Shown in pieces: positions 24,120-35,894 of a stretch of 64,000 bases of DNA. The stretch lies in assembly GCF_029784155.1 (NCBI RefSeq), contig NC_073693.1, forward strand, positions 317,624,351 through 317,688,350. The letters are read 5' to 3'. The translations under genes were made by a program, and so were the position numbers. The notes beneath the pieces are model-generated. The model was given only the letters and a program-made list of their open reading frames with translations, was not told where the DNA came from and made no database searches. Source of the stretch: Uranotaenia lowii. Taxonomy: Eukaryota > Arthropoda > Insecta > Diptera > Culicidae. Numbering within the stretch: position 1 is the first letter of the stretch; each line of letters opens with the position of its first letter.

Positions 24120-26750
24120 AAAAAAACAGCCCATTGAAAACAGAAGTCGAAATAAAGGATGACTTGCAAGAGAACAAGTTCCCATTGATGAAAATAGATA
24201 ATAGTTAAATGAAAAGACAATATGCGACAGGACAAGTCCCTATTGGTTTTGAAAGTTCGAATAAAAGAAGGCTTGCAAGAGGAGAAGTCTCTATTGATTT
24301 GAATAGTTTTAATGAATAGATGGCTTGCAACAGGACAAGTCCTTATTGATTTTTTAAGTTCGAATAAAAGATGGCTTGCAAGAGGGCAAATCCCAATTGA
24401 ATTTTAAAATTCTAATTAAAAATGGTTTGCAAGAGGACAAATCCCACTGTTTTGATAGTTGAAATGAAAAGATGGCAAGAGGAAAAATTCCCAATAATTT
24501 GAATAGTTTTTATGTAAAAATGGCTTGCAAAGGACAATTCTCATTGGTTTGAACAGTTTACATAAAAATATGGCTTGCAATAGGACAAGTCACAATTGAT
24601 TTTTTAATTTTTAGATTTCGAATAAAAGATGGCTTGCAAGAGGACAAGTCCCGATTGATTGAATTTTTCAAATGAAAAGATGGCTTGCAAGAGGACAAGT
24701 CTCAAGTGAAATTTAAAGTACTTATTCAAAATGGCTTGCAAGAGGTTAAGTCCCACTGTTTTGACAGTTGAAATGAAAAGATGGCTTGCAAGAGGACAAG
24801 TCCCCATTGATTTTAATAGTTGTAATGTAAAAATGGCTTCCAAGAGGACAAAACCTCATTGATTTGAATACTTCAATAAAAATATGGCTTGCAAGAGGAC
24901 AAATCCCAATTGAATTTCAAAGTTCTAGTTTAAAATGGCTTGCAAGAGGACAAGTCCCACTGTTTTAATCGTTGAAATGAAAAGATGGCTTGCAAGAGGA
25001 AAAATTCCCAAGACTGAATAGCTTTTATGTGAAAATGGCTAGCAAATGACAAAACCCCATTGGTTTGAACAGTTCATATGAAAAGATGGCTTGCAAGAGG
25101 ACAAGTAACAATTGATTTTTTAAGTTTCGAATTAAAGATGGCTTGCAAGAGGAAAAGTTCCCGTTAATTTTTAGAGTTCGAGTAAAAGATAGCTTGCAAG
25201 AGGACAAGTCCCGATTGATTGAATTGTTTAAATGAAAAGATGGCCTGCAAGAGGACAAGTCGCAAGTGTATTTAAAAGTTCTTATTAAAAATGGCTTGCA
25301 AGAGACAAGTCTCACTGTTTTGATAGTTGAAATGAAAAGATGGCTTGCAAGAGGACAAGTCCCCATTGATTTTAATAGTTGTAATGTAAAAATGGCTTCC
25401 AAGAGGACAAAACCTCATTGATTTGAATACTTCAATAAAAATATGGCTTGCAAGAGGACAAATTCCAATTGAATTTCAAAGTTCTAATTTAAAAAGGCTT
25501 GCAAGAGGACAAGTCCCACTGTTTTAATCGTTGAAATGAAAAGATGGCTTGCAAGAGGAAAAATTCCCAAGACTGAATAGCTTTTATGTAAAAATGGCTT
25601 GCAAAGGACAAAACCCCATTGGTTTTAACAGTTTAAATGGATAGATGGCTTGCAAGAGGACAAGAACCAATTGATTTTTTAAATTTCGATTAAAAGATGG
25701 TTTGCAAGAGGACAAGTCCCCGTTCATTTTTAGAGTTCGAATAAAACATGGCTTGCAAATGGACAAGATTAATTGAATTGTTTAAATGAAAAGATGTCCT
25801 GCAAGAAGACAAGTCCCAAGTGAATAAGTTCTGATTAAAAATGGCTTGCAAGAGACAAGTCGCACTGTTTTGATAGTTGAAATGAAAAGATGGCTTGCAA
25901 GAGTCCCCATTGATTTGATTAATTTTAATGTAAAAATGGCTTTCAAGAGGACAAAACCTCATTGATTTGAATAGTTTAAATGAAAATATGGCTTGCAAGA
26001 GGACAAATCCCAATAGAATTGTAAAGATCTAATTAAAAATGGTTTGCAAGAGGACAAGTCCCACTGTTTTGATTGTTCAAAAGAAAAGATTGCTTGCAAG
26101 AGGAAAATTCCCGATTGATTTGAATAGTTTAAATGAAAAGATGGCTTGCAAGAGGACAAGTCCTAATTGATTTTTTAAGTTTCGAATAAAATATGGCTTG
26201 CAAGAGGAAAAGTCCCCGTTGATTTTTATAGTTCGAATAAAATATGGCTTGCAAGAGGACAAGTCCCCATCGATTTTGAAAAGTTCTTATGATTGATGGC
26301 TTGCAAGAGGACAAGTTTCAATTGATTTGAATAGTTTAAATGAAAGATGGCTTGCAAGAGGAAAAGTCCTCATTGATTTTTGAAGTTCTTATGAAAGATG
26401 GCTTACAAATGGGCAAGTCCCTATTAATTTGAATAGTTTGAGTGAAAAGATGGCTTGCAAGAGAACAAGTCTCAATTGATTTTTAAAGTTCGAAAAAAAA
26501 AGATGGCTTGCAAGAGGACAAGTCCCTATTGCTTTGAATGGTTTTAATCAAAAGATGGCTTGCAAGTCCCACTGTTATGATAGTTGAAAAGAAAAGATGG
26601 CTTGCAAGAGGAAAAATCCCCATTGATTTGAATAGTTTTAATGTTAAAATGGCTTGCAAAAGACAAAACCCCATTGGTTGGAACAGTTTAAATGGAAATA
26701 TGGCTTGCAAGAGGACAAGTCCCAATTGATTTCTTAAGATCCAAATAAAG
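24120..26750. repeat. ~55-bp satellite with ~555-bp higher-order repeats
   Basis: About 48 diverged copies of a 53-56-bp unit with core ATGGCTTGCAAGAGGACAAG and an AT-rich remainder. Blocks of about ten monomers recur as a higher-order unit: the same monomer order starts at 24781, 25340 and 25889, and the preceding blocks at 24604, 25163 and 25730 also correspond. The many minus-strand frames reading SSCKPSF-like repeats are products of the array. The spacer parts vary much more than the core, so core and spacer seem to be under different constraint or different ages. Confidence 0.9.
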
Positions 26751-27125
26751 CGCATTTCGGCACAGATATTTGCTAAACAGGCACAGATTTTTTGCAATTT
26801 CTTCTATGGGTGTACGTGGTGGTGTTACAAAAAAAACAACTCCATTTTTGTATATAAGAATTGATGTTTTCATAGTACATATTTCTCTTGATGGTTTCAA
26901 AGTGTCAATTTGTACTTGATTGGCGTGAAATTTTCTGAGAACACCATCAATATCCTGAGGTAACATTATATAAAAATTCATGCTTGCCGAAATCATTTCG
27001 ATTTGCAAAACATCGTAAATATTTGAATAGCTCTCAACTTTTTCTTTATTGTCTCCGGTGAAGGTATATGAATATATTTGAAAAGTTAACTTAAGCAGAG
27101 CTATATTTATTCGTTGAAATTGTTT
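26747..27125 (-). pseudogene. Possible exon or pseudogene fragment, ionotropic-receptor-like
   Basis: The minus strand is open for about 126 codons from 27125 into the satellite edge, with protein-like composition. Its middle (NFYIMLPQDIDGVLRKF, then PSREICTMKTSILIYKNG, then FVTPPRTPIEEI) recalls the ligand-binding part of divergent insect ionotropic receptors, in which a hydrophobic strand ending in a V-P-x-P-x-P-type turn precedes the channel domain. The resemblance is from memory of the family pattern only. The frame runs into satellite DNA at about 26750, so if this is a gene fragment the 3' part is lost or lies in another exon. There is no start codon or clear splice site. It could be chance. 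Confidence 0.22.
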
Positions 27126-28962
27126 TCATTTATGTAGTTTCCCATTCCCCGGAAAGCGCTGTTTTTTCCCTACCCATGAGGTACCATCGGAAATCAACTG
27201 GCAGAAGCTTGTACAACACAGGACGATGGTACTCGAAGATGGCGAAGAAGATAACACTTCACGGAGGACGAATGGTCCATCCGCTAGAAACCGGGCGCTA
27301 AGGCAGGGCACGCTATTTGCATTTAATTATCGGACAAACCGGGGGCACTAAACTAGATAATTGGCGCTACTCTTGGCCGAGGCCAGGCTGTTTGCTGAAG
27401 AGCGGCTCTAATCTTGCATTGAATTTCCACTACTGACTGGCGCAAATAATTTCTCAGCCCTCGTCATTCGCGCTGTTTTCCCTGCTGGCGGATGATGGCA
27501 AATAATGATTTGCTGAAGTGGGTATTTTAGCGAAACAAAACACGTTCCTCGAGAGTGTGCTTTTGAAATGCCGCTCGCTGCCATCGTTCTACCCCTCGGT
27601 TTTTCCAGATGATTTGAAGTTTTTTCCTACTTCGGTGGAATGAAATACTCTGTTCTTATTTTAAAATAAAACTAAATGAGAAAAATCAGAAAGTTGAGGG
27701 TGGTGAGAGGAAAAAAAAAAGCAACGACACACTTTCAAACAAGAACATGCTTATCGCAAAGGAAGTCAAAATTTTAAAATAAGAAAAATGGCGCTGCCAG
27801 TTCAGAAGCCAGGGCAAAACCTCGTAAAAATAATGGCAAACCTATCGATGTCGGTTTATCGGTAAACAATAAAAAATTACGAATCGAAGTGCATCGTGGT
27901 GGCACCAGGATGGAATCAGGACAAAAAAACATCTAAATTGGAAACGTCAAATAGGGTGTGTCTTATACAAATTTAAAGCTTTTCTTTTAATTGATACAAA
28001 TAATCAAACTCAGATTTTTCATTAAATTTGAAAATTTAACTTAGATTTTAAAATTAAAAATCTTTTTTTTCACTTTTTTATCACAAAAACTTTCAAATCG
28101 AAAACTTTTTCTAAAATGACGACAGCTTCGGAATATCCTGTCCCAATTGCAAACCTCTATGTGGAAGCCATAAGGCAACACCAAAATGGTTAGAGAAATA
28201 AATCGTCTGGCTGTGGTGCTTAGCGCACAAAAAGAACGTCTCCGTTCGATGGCGTGGCAAAATAAAACCATAAAAAGCGCTTCTCTCAAATGGGACTTTT
28301 CAATGTTTCTCGATATTTTTGTTGCCGGTTATTTTTTTGCTCACGTTCTTTTGCGCTGCAATATTATTCATTTCGAAGTGAGCTTAAATTCAAACAAACA
28401 GCTTCGGAAAAAAATTCGTCATCTTAGGAGAAGAAGTTGGATGCTGACATTAATCCGTTTCTTACTTGTTTAAAGAGTTATTGCTTCCAGATTTTTTTTT
28501 ATTTTTTATTGATACAAACATAGTAAATAGAAACCAAGCATATAAAAATCGATTCCAATTAAAAACAAAAAGTGTTTAGGAAGAGACAAATGATCGATAA
28601 ACTTTAAACCAGTCTTAATTATACAATTGAAAACATTTCAAATTCGAATGGTTGAACCCAACAAAATTTCATCATTTCTTATATTGGACGCATTCTGAGA
28701 GTCTGACCAGAAAATTTCAGTTAAAGAATGTCAATTTAATTCAAATTTGCTGAAATCGCTGTTTCAAAAGTTTTGATCATTCCTCAAAATTAAAAAAAAG
28801 TGCTTAAAGTGTATGTTTTAATATAATTACAATAAGTTTGATCGATGTAATAAGAATCCAACAATTTGAAGAAGCAAACAGAAAATCTTTATTTTTACGC
28901 AATTACTCGTCCGTATTTTAACAGCTGAAGTAGATTTTTTTTTGTAGTTTTATTTGTTACTA
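27126..28962. other. Unique sequence, no gene recognised
   Basis: 27120-27650 is GC-richer, complex, host-like DNA. 27650-28960 is AT-rich. A 95-codon plus frame (28186-28473) with one hydrophobic stretch has no recognisable family and no supporting context. Confidence 0.35.
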
Positions 28963-30922
28963 GCTGACCCGTTGTGCTTTGCTACACCTTCCGGAAATAC
29001 ATTTAATTTGTAAAAATTTATTAAAATTTAGGTTTTAGAGAGCATTGTTTTAAATCAAACCTCATCAAACTTCAGAACCAACAACCTTGAAATGAGAGCT
29101 GCAGCTGCAGTTCTGAATAGCAATTCAAAGATGGTATATATTATTTACTAACACTTGATCTCTAAACTCGTTTTTCAAGATCTGAAATTTGTACTCTGTA
29201 CCCAAAAAAACCTTTTTTAATATGGTCCCTTTTTTGAAAAGCTCTTTATCTTAAATTTACATGGGAGCTCTCCCATCTTTTTCAATTTTGTCCAACACTG
29301 CTTGAAGAAGGTAGGCAAATTTAACCGGCTCGATACCCAAACAGCACTTATCATGGTAATGAAAAATATATTTATTTAGTTATGTATTAAATACAGTGCA
29401 AATTTCGTTTTTATTAAATAAATTTACTACGGTTATCATATAAATAATATCAGTTGCATCACTAAATAAGTTTTTAGCGTTTTTTTTATTTTCTCTTTGA
29501 AAGTCAAATATTCAAAAATGTAGGCAAAAACAAATGTCTAAGTTTACATTTGTCCCGTATATTGGGGCAAGTGTCAATGCAAAGTTTATTAACAGATGCG
29601 TCAGAGTAATGGCTTTAAAATGGATTTAATACGAATTCCTGTTTTTTTGTTCTATCAAGTTTCACTGATATATCTGCAGTATTCCTGCAATATAAATTTA
29701 TGTTTGTTACTCCACTTTTAAGGAATGCTGTTAAAAGGGAATGGCTTTCATTTACAAACACATTTAAGAAATTTCAATATCCACTTCAGTTTCAACATTT
29801 GGAATACCCCTTCTGGTCTTTCCAACATATTGAATCATTTTGAAGATGAATTTCTTAAAAGTTCGACGTTTGCCCTTGCCTCACCGTGCAAGTTGATAGA
29901 AGGGAATATTGTTTTTAACACTTTAAGGGAAAACTACAAATTTCTCTTAAAAATTTTGCGTCCAGTTTAATATCAGTTCGAAAGTTTCACTTTTCAAAAA
30001 CGAAGCGGATCAAAAGTCTTTTTTATGCATCCATGTAACACAAAAACACTTTTCATGTTAAGCACGTACTTGAATTGGTATGTAAGCAATGGTTTTTTTT
30101 TTCAGAATTATTTAAAACAAAAATCTCCCATTTTCATTTCTCAATTCGATTCAGTTGTGTATTTGGGCCGAAGTAACAATTTCTAGAAGAAAACAAAATT
30201 TTTAATTTTTTTTAACAGAAAAAGTTTAACGTTTGAACATGTTCCAATGTTCCTTGAATGAAAAGTCGAATGCTTCCTACATTAACACGAACAAAATATA
30301 AAAGTATTTTTGCAAATCTTTCAATTGGTTTTGATTCGATTGATAAAATACCAATCCGTATCACATCTAGGCGTCATTTATTACCACGTGCTGTGTACAA
30401 ATCAAAAAAGCAAGAAAAAAACACATCTAGGTTGCATATCGCTCCACGTGTTTGAGAAACAGGCGCCTTATTGTTAAATTTTTCAGCAATCAATGAACAG
30501 TGTGCTTTGGTTACTATCCTCTTGCGACGACGTTAGCTCACCCATGGAGACGAAAAACAAACCCCAGGTTGAGAAATACGCGCCAAAATATTCCCACTGA
30601 TCAGTATGCTTTGCCATGGTTTCTATCCTTTTGGGACGCTGGCTTGCGACGCCTCAACCATAGAGACGAAAAACAAACCGCCCAAAGGAAGAAAAAATCT
30701 CGAGAAAATGGATGTCATGACTTTAATTTGTTTCGAAAAACTACAAATTTTGTATGGAAGCCCCCCTTCCCTTAAGTCGGATGGAGTTTTGACTATTACA
30801 GAAACCATCCCCGGCCTCAAAAACCCTCAGATGCCAATTCTGACGATGATCGGTTCAGTAGTTTCCGAGTCTATAGGGAACAGACAGACAGACAAACATT
30901 CATTTTTATATATATAGATAAG
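28963..30922 (+). repeat. Interspersed repeat with CTAGCTGACCC start and GACAGACAGAC...TATAGAT end
   Basis: The start (ACTAGCTGACCCGTTGTGCT) and the end (GTTTCCGAGTCTATAGGGAA, then ACAGACAGACAGAC, then an AT-rich TATATATATAGATAA tail) are phrase types I recognise from widespread insect repeats, though I cannot name the superfamily. 30480-30680 holds two imperfect direct copies of a ~110-bp phrase (GAGACGAAAAACAAACC). Frames are short and uncharacterised. Treating the whole interval as one element is an inference from its two ends. Confidence 0.45.
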
Positions 30923-30976
30923 TTGGTGCCGAATTCAAACCCCTCTCGATGACGACGATGGCAAACGGAACTGGTA

Positions 30977-32039
30977 GGGGAGAACTGTACAAGACGCACC
31001 AGCGAGGTAAAATGGCCCATGCTATTCTTTTTCAAAAATACACAAACCTTTGGTTCCGAATGATGTTTTTCTTCATTTTTATTGTAGCAAACGAGCTTTT
31101 TCATCATTGTTTAGATGAAAACTTTACAAAAATGACTTTAATTCTGCGAAACAGAGGGATTAATGGGTTCTGCCTAAAACTTGTAATTTTTTATGGTTAA
31201 CATATAAGGTTTTATGGTAAATTAGTCTGCGCTATCTGATCCAACTACAGCTTTTCGTTATAACACTCATATGCACTTTCGAATGACTATTAATATTTTA
31301 TTATATTTCACTAACTTCCCACAAATTTCAACTAAAATTAATCATATCTAAATTGGGGCAGAATGCCCGCAAAGCCACGTGTTTTAAGTTCAAATTTTGA
31401 ATGCTGTTAACTTTTGAGAAAAACCAAATGTCAAAAATAAATGTCTTTCTTTTTATTTGCTGACTCTCAAATTACGATCAGAATGCATAATTATAATAAA
31501 TTTCGTCCTTGTTTGAGTAAAAAAGGTGCACCAATATTTGACTCGAAAAAATTATCTGCCGCCATGTTTGCCGCGATATCAGACAAGAAATTGAAATTCG
31601 TTGCCTACCTGGAGGCGTTTTACCTATAAAGATATAAAGAAGTGAATTTTGAAAAGCAAAATTTTCGTTAACTTAAGCAATAATAAATGATTTTTTGCCA
31701 AAGTATGCTTAGTTTGCAAAAATACGATGAACATGTTATAAAAAATTTAATGTTTCAATTACTATATTCCGTATAATCAATGTTCTTCTTCTCACCACCG
31801 ATTCGGTATGGTGCGTTTTGTCCACTAGTTTTGGCGTTCTACCCCGCGGCTTGTTTTCTGGCTGTTTAAGATTTTCACAAAAAACTAACAAAAATCGTGT
31901 TTTTAACAAATTATTTCTTTTTGATAGGATGTAAATGTGATCCCTGAATCGTCTTGAACATTCAATTTGGTTCATGGATGATGGGTATCGCTGTAAATAG
32001 CGATTATGCTTAACTGGTGCGTCTTGTACAGTTTTCCCC
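30977..32039. mobile_element. TA-flanked MITE with GGGGAGAACTGTAC termini
   Basis: The left end GGGGAGAACTGTACAAGACG (then CACCAG) and the right end on the minus strand GGGGAAAACTGTACAAGACG (then CACCAG) differ at one of 26 positions. Both sides are flanked by TA (30975-30976, 32040-32041). Interior variants of GGTGCGTYTTGT recur near 31805. Frames inside (for example plus 31441-31629) are short and unrecognised. It belongs with the other GGGGA-starting TA-flanked elements in this window. It ends immediately before the non-LTR element. Confidence 0.82.
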
Positions 32040-32295
32040 TATACTCTACCGGACCTTTTGGAAAGAACCAACCAAAGGTGCCCAAGGTGTGCTGCTTATG
32101 GGGGCGCTAAAACCATCCCATGCTTAAGGCCGTGCTTATGAGGTGGAAGGCTGGCGGGTTGTCAATGTGTCAGTCGATAACGGTAGCCTGTGGGGCACCG
32201 GGACAAACCCCACAGTATTGCAGTCCTCGCTGCGCTAAAGCAGGGCACTGGCGCAGTCTACCGCATATTTCCATAAATACTCGTGTGATTTACTA

Positions 32296-33544
32296 ATGAT
32301 TAAAAATACTAAATCTAATAATGATAAGAGGAAGAAGGAGGAGAGTGCGGAGAAGGATGCAAGCCCTAATCCGTTCGGAGGTAGGAGTCTACGGTGGTCT
32401 CCAGCTAGGCAGCTTGCTATCTAACTGGTAGAAACTCCAGAAGGCTCTATAGTGGAAGAAGGAAGAGAGCCTGTCAGCTATCCAGAGAAGGAGGCAGTTC
32501 CTGTGCCGAAAGCAATGTGGAAAGCGATGACAGAAATTAAGACTTTGAATAGCTTGGTTTTGAGCAAGCAAAACATTCATAAGGAGGTCATGGACAAGCT
32601 TGTAAAGGCTATGGCTCTTTTCACAGGGCAAACAAAGCAGTCTTGGAGATGATTAGAGCGCTAAACGGTACGGGGCGCTATTAGTAGAGGAACAGAGGCG
32701 GACAAACCCTCTAAGGCGAATGCTAGTCGCCCGAAACGGACCAATGCCGGTGACGAATGAGCTCATTACTCCGAGAAGCGCTAAGAGTGTAAAGATGAGA
32801 CGAGGGTCGCCAGGTGATCCAAGACCTGCCACCCTAAAGAAGAGGGCCCGAGACCCGATACTTCTACAGGACCTTGGCCAATTGAAAGGCAAGGACAACA
32901 GGTCCAACGAGGCTGCGCCCTCCGAATGGCAGACAGTGACGCGCAAACACCGTAAGCAGAGAGCTACGAAAACAAACCCCAAGCCCAAGAATCAGCGAAG
33001 CCACGTAAAGGAAAAAGGTGAAGCTATCGTAGTTAAGGTGCCTGAGGGTACGTACGCGGACGTGCTTCGTCAGATGCAGACGGACGACAAGATTGCTGCT
33101 GGAATAGGTGAAAACGTGAAGAGGATCCGTCGTACTCGTTCCGGTGAGATGATCCTCGAGTTGAAACGAAGCTCTGCAACAAAGAGTGCATCTTTCAAGG
33201 TGCTAGCGGAGGAAGTTCTAGGCGAGAAGGCGGAGGTGCGTGCGCTATGTCACGAAGTAACCATCCAAACCAAAAACCTCGACGAAAATACGACAGAAGA
33301 AGAAGTTAGGACAGCGCTAGTCAACCAGTGTAAGATCGGTGAAGATCAGATCTCGATCCGATTGAGACAGGGTCCTACCAAATCCGGAACACAGGTTGCA
33401 ATTGTGAGGCTTCAAGTGGTAGCAGTCAACGCAGCACTCGAGTTTAGACTGTTAAAGGTGGGATGGTCAGTTTGTCAGATAACCATCTCCCAGCAACCAG
33501 GAGATGAGGATTATACTGGGGATTCGGGGAATCCGGTCACATAG
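32296..33544 (+). pseudogene. Non-LTR ORF1 (gag-like), broken
   Basis: An ATG at 32296 starts a lysine/glutamate-rich N-terminus that hits an in-frame TAA at 32422-32424, continues open to 32652, then shifts frame and is open again to 33544. The C-terminal 274 codons include a basic segment (KHRKQRATKTNPKPKNQ), the SYAEVLR-like phrase TYADVLRQMQ, an IRRTRSGEMILELK segment and a conserved globular part ending VGWSVCQITISQQP, typical of R1/LOA-clade ORF1 proteins. In the family this part leads into CCHC zinc knuckles that bind the element RNA; here a stop arrives first, so the knuckles are missing. Confidence 0.75.
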
Positions 33545-33611
33545 CGGCTAGCTACAGTAAGCCGGCAAAGTGTCTTATTCGCACTGGTGACCATGTAACT
33601 GGCAACCCTAG

Positions 33612-34565
33612 GTGTTCTGCATACCAAAAGGCGCTAGCAGCGATACCAAGGGCTTAGAAGTAATACAAATCAACCTCAACCACTGTCACGAAGCACAACA
33701 GCTTCTGCGACAGATGGCGGTGGAAGAGAAGCTAGACATAGCGTTAGTAGCAGACCCTCAGTATAGAGCCCTGAATGCCATAAATTGGGTGACCGAAAAT
33801 GCCAATCTGGCCGCAATAGGGGTAACAGGAAAGTTTCTCAAACAAGAAGTAGTGATATCGAATGAGAAAGGCTTCGTGATAGTCAAAGTCAATGGGATTT
33901 TCTTCTGTAGCTGCTACGCTCCATCGAGGTGGACCTTAAAGAGGTGCTCACAGGTCGAAGTCCCGTTATTATGGCGGGGGATTTCAATGCGTGGGCTCAG
34001 GAATGGGGTAGATCACTTACGAACGCCAGAGTGCAGATACTACTTGAAGCACTTGTAAGGCTGAATGTGGACCTGGTGAACGTAGGTAATACTAAAACCT
34101 ACCATAGAGAGGGACGTGAATCGATTATAGATATCACATTTGTTAGTCGGCTATTGTGTGGGTCCGATCCGCTATCGTGTGGGTAAGAGTGCACAGTCAG
34201 ACAGAGGAGAGGTAACGGTAGGTGAACGACGCTGGAGGACAAAACCATTTGACCAGAATTTCTTTATCGAGGTGTTGAAATGGGAGCAAAACCTGTCTAA
34301 CTTGTCGCTGGAAAACCTGACGAAAGTACTCACACGTGCTTGTGACGCAGCAATGACGAGGAGAGCGGATCGTAAAAACCCACATCCACCAGTTTATGAG
34401 TGGACTGAGGAAATCGTGAATTTGCGTACCAGCTGTCTCACGCTAGGCGAAACATGCAGAGAGCTCGAACTCAAACGGAGAGAGACGAGCGTAAGCCGCT
34501 TTTCAAAACAGCCAATAGAAACCTTTACTGCATTGCAATTAAAGAGAGTTAAAAGGCATGTTTAA
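33612..34565 (+). pseudogene. Non-LTR ORF2, apurinic-type endonuclease part, frameshifted
   Basis: Encodes the N-terminal endonuclease that nicks the target DNA for target-primed reverse transcription. Seen in order: the QINLNHCHEAQQLL start typical of R1/LOA ORF2, a CSCYAPSRW strand, then after a frameshift near 33930-33945 the catalytic GDFNAWAQEWG motif and GRESIIDITFVS, then another frameshift near 34140-34186 into the linker (ERRWRTKPFDQNFF, VYEWTEEIVNLR). An expected catalytic glutamate near the start is replaced in LVADPQYR, where the family usually has an S-E-P/Q-Y phrase. The pieces lie in three frames, so no functional protein is possible. Confidence 0.78.
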
Positions 34566-34780
34566 GACGCTCCTCGCCATGAGGCCCATATTCGGGTGAC
34601 GAGTGTATTTCTTGGGAGGCCCCGTCACATAAAAAAACGTGTGAAGCTCTCTTACTCCAGCCGCTCAGTTTAGTCACACGTTGCAAAGCTGGCGCTACCC
34701 TTCTTTATTTTGTCGCCCCAAGAATTTCTTTGGGCCCGGCTAGTAAAACTAAAAAAATGAGCGTGGCGACAAACGTGTTA
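34566..34780. repeat. ~200-bp foreign insert with nested inverted repeats inside ORF2
   Basis: The ORF2 linker stops matching near 34565 and resumes at about 34781 with KLCLNANDRPWGDAYR. Between them lies sequence with two nested inverted repeats: TTCTTGGG (about 34610) with CCCAAGAA (about 34722), and AACGTGTGA (about 34635) with TCACACGTT (about 34674). Probably a small folded element (MITE or SINE). Its exact ends and target duplication are not resolved. Confidence 0.4.
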
Positions 34781-34933
34781 AGTAAACTTTGTCTTAATGC
34801 CAATGACCGACCATGGGGTGATGCCTACAGGATAGTCATGGCAAAAAACAAAAACTGTAGCGCATCACCTGAAATGTTCCTCAACAAACTGAGGGAAATA
34901 ACGAGAGAGCTGTTTCCTCAACATAATATCAGT
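34781..34933 (+). pseudogene. Non-LTR ORF2 linker before the LTR insertion
   Basis: Reads KLCLNANDRPWGDAYRIVMA and ends with RELFPQHNIS, the segment that in R1/LOA-like ORF2 lies between endonuclease and reverse transcriptase. It ends at the CAGT target site of the LTR element and continues at 43696. Confidence 0.7.
34930..34933. repeat. 4-bp target-site duplication, left
   Basis: CAGT directly before the 5' LTR; the same four bases follow the 3' LTR at 43696-43699. Confidence 0.85.
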
Positions 34934-35876
34934 TGTAACGGTCCGTAGTAGACAAAATGGTAATATCCGTAGAATTCCAATACATAATTTGTTCATGTAG
35001 CATGTAAGCCTTACTGTGAGTTGATCCCTGTGTAAACGAATTGGGAACGAGCCGGTAAAATAGAATTTCCACCAAAGGACTTCAGAATAACTTATCGTTA
35101 TTCTGACAGTCGTCATTGGTTACCAATGGGGACTTTCGTAAGTAGTGGGGAAATGAAGTTTTCTTGGAAAGTGAAAAAGAAAACCTCGGTCTTAGCCATT
35201 TTGGTCCTAAAGCTATGGAGTCGTGAATTTTAAAGTAAGTCGGGAAAAAGTATATTTTACAAGGCGGTATTTACTCGGTCTTCAATTATCTCTACCCGTG
35301 TGATTATTTTCTTAGTACGTGCGATAAGAATTCGGATAAAGTTACGGAAAATTCGTCCAATCAGTAATTCGACTGTCGGTGGTGAGAAAAAAAAACCCGT
35401 ATCAAGGCCTAACGGAAATCAACCCCGGTCCGTGGAAGTTTTCCGGCGGTGGCTCAGTGTGCAGGTGAAAGGACGGTTTTCTCGGTAAGTGACCATTTCA
35501 ATTATACTTGGTGTTACAAACTTTAAGCATTGTGTTTGCACTTTTTATGCTGCGGAATTCTACGGCTATTACCATTGCGTCTAAGTGCGTGTACCTGCAC
35601 GACGTACCCTCATTTCGCCAACCCCATTTTGTATAGTTTCGTTGGAATCCCACCCCTGGGAAGAAAGTCCGGGTTAAAAGCGACTTCAGCACATCAACTC
35701 CTTGAGTTGTTGGCGCTTAAGTGCTGGAAGTTCGTTTGCGCAAATTTTGCTCAGAAATTTACTTTCTCATTTCACGAAGTGGGTGTAACAGTGGTTTAAT
35801 AGGGGATTATCGTTTGCAGAAGTTATTTTACCATCTTATTCCAGCTTTAGATTCTGGAAAGGAGCGAGACGGTACA
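34934..35876 (+). repeat. 5' LTR, 943 bp
   Basis: Starts TGTAACGGTCC and ends GAGCGAGACGGTACA. It aligns with 42753-43695 at a constant offset of 7819 with no difference noticed. It should hold the promoter and polyadenylation signals of the element; I did not pin these down. The short frames inside are duplicated in the 3' LTR and are not genes. Confidence 0.95.
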
Positions 35877-35894
35877 TTTGGCGCCCAATAGGTA
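35877..35894 (+). promoter_or_regulatory. Primer binding site (tRNA-Lys type)
   Basis: Directly after the 5' LTR come TT and then TGGCGCCCAATAGG. TGGCGCCC complements the 3' end of lysine tRNAs in the primer sites of many retroelements; the match weakens after about ten bases. Confidence 0.75.

Noticed and set aside
24120..26750. CRISPR-like pattern of conserved core plus variable spacer
   Set aside because: Monomers drift in both parts, spacers are related to each other, there are no cas genes, and the genome is eukaryotic.
24604..26797. Many minus-strand frames with SSCKPSF-like repeats
   Set aside because: Translations of the ~55-bp satellite; frames break at indels between monomers.
35300..35799. 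Small frames in the 5' LTR, duplicated at 43119-43618
   Set aside because: Exact duplicates because both lie in LTRs; no coding evidence.
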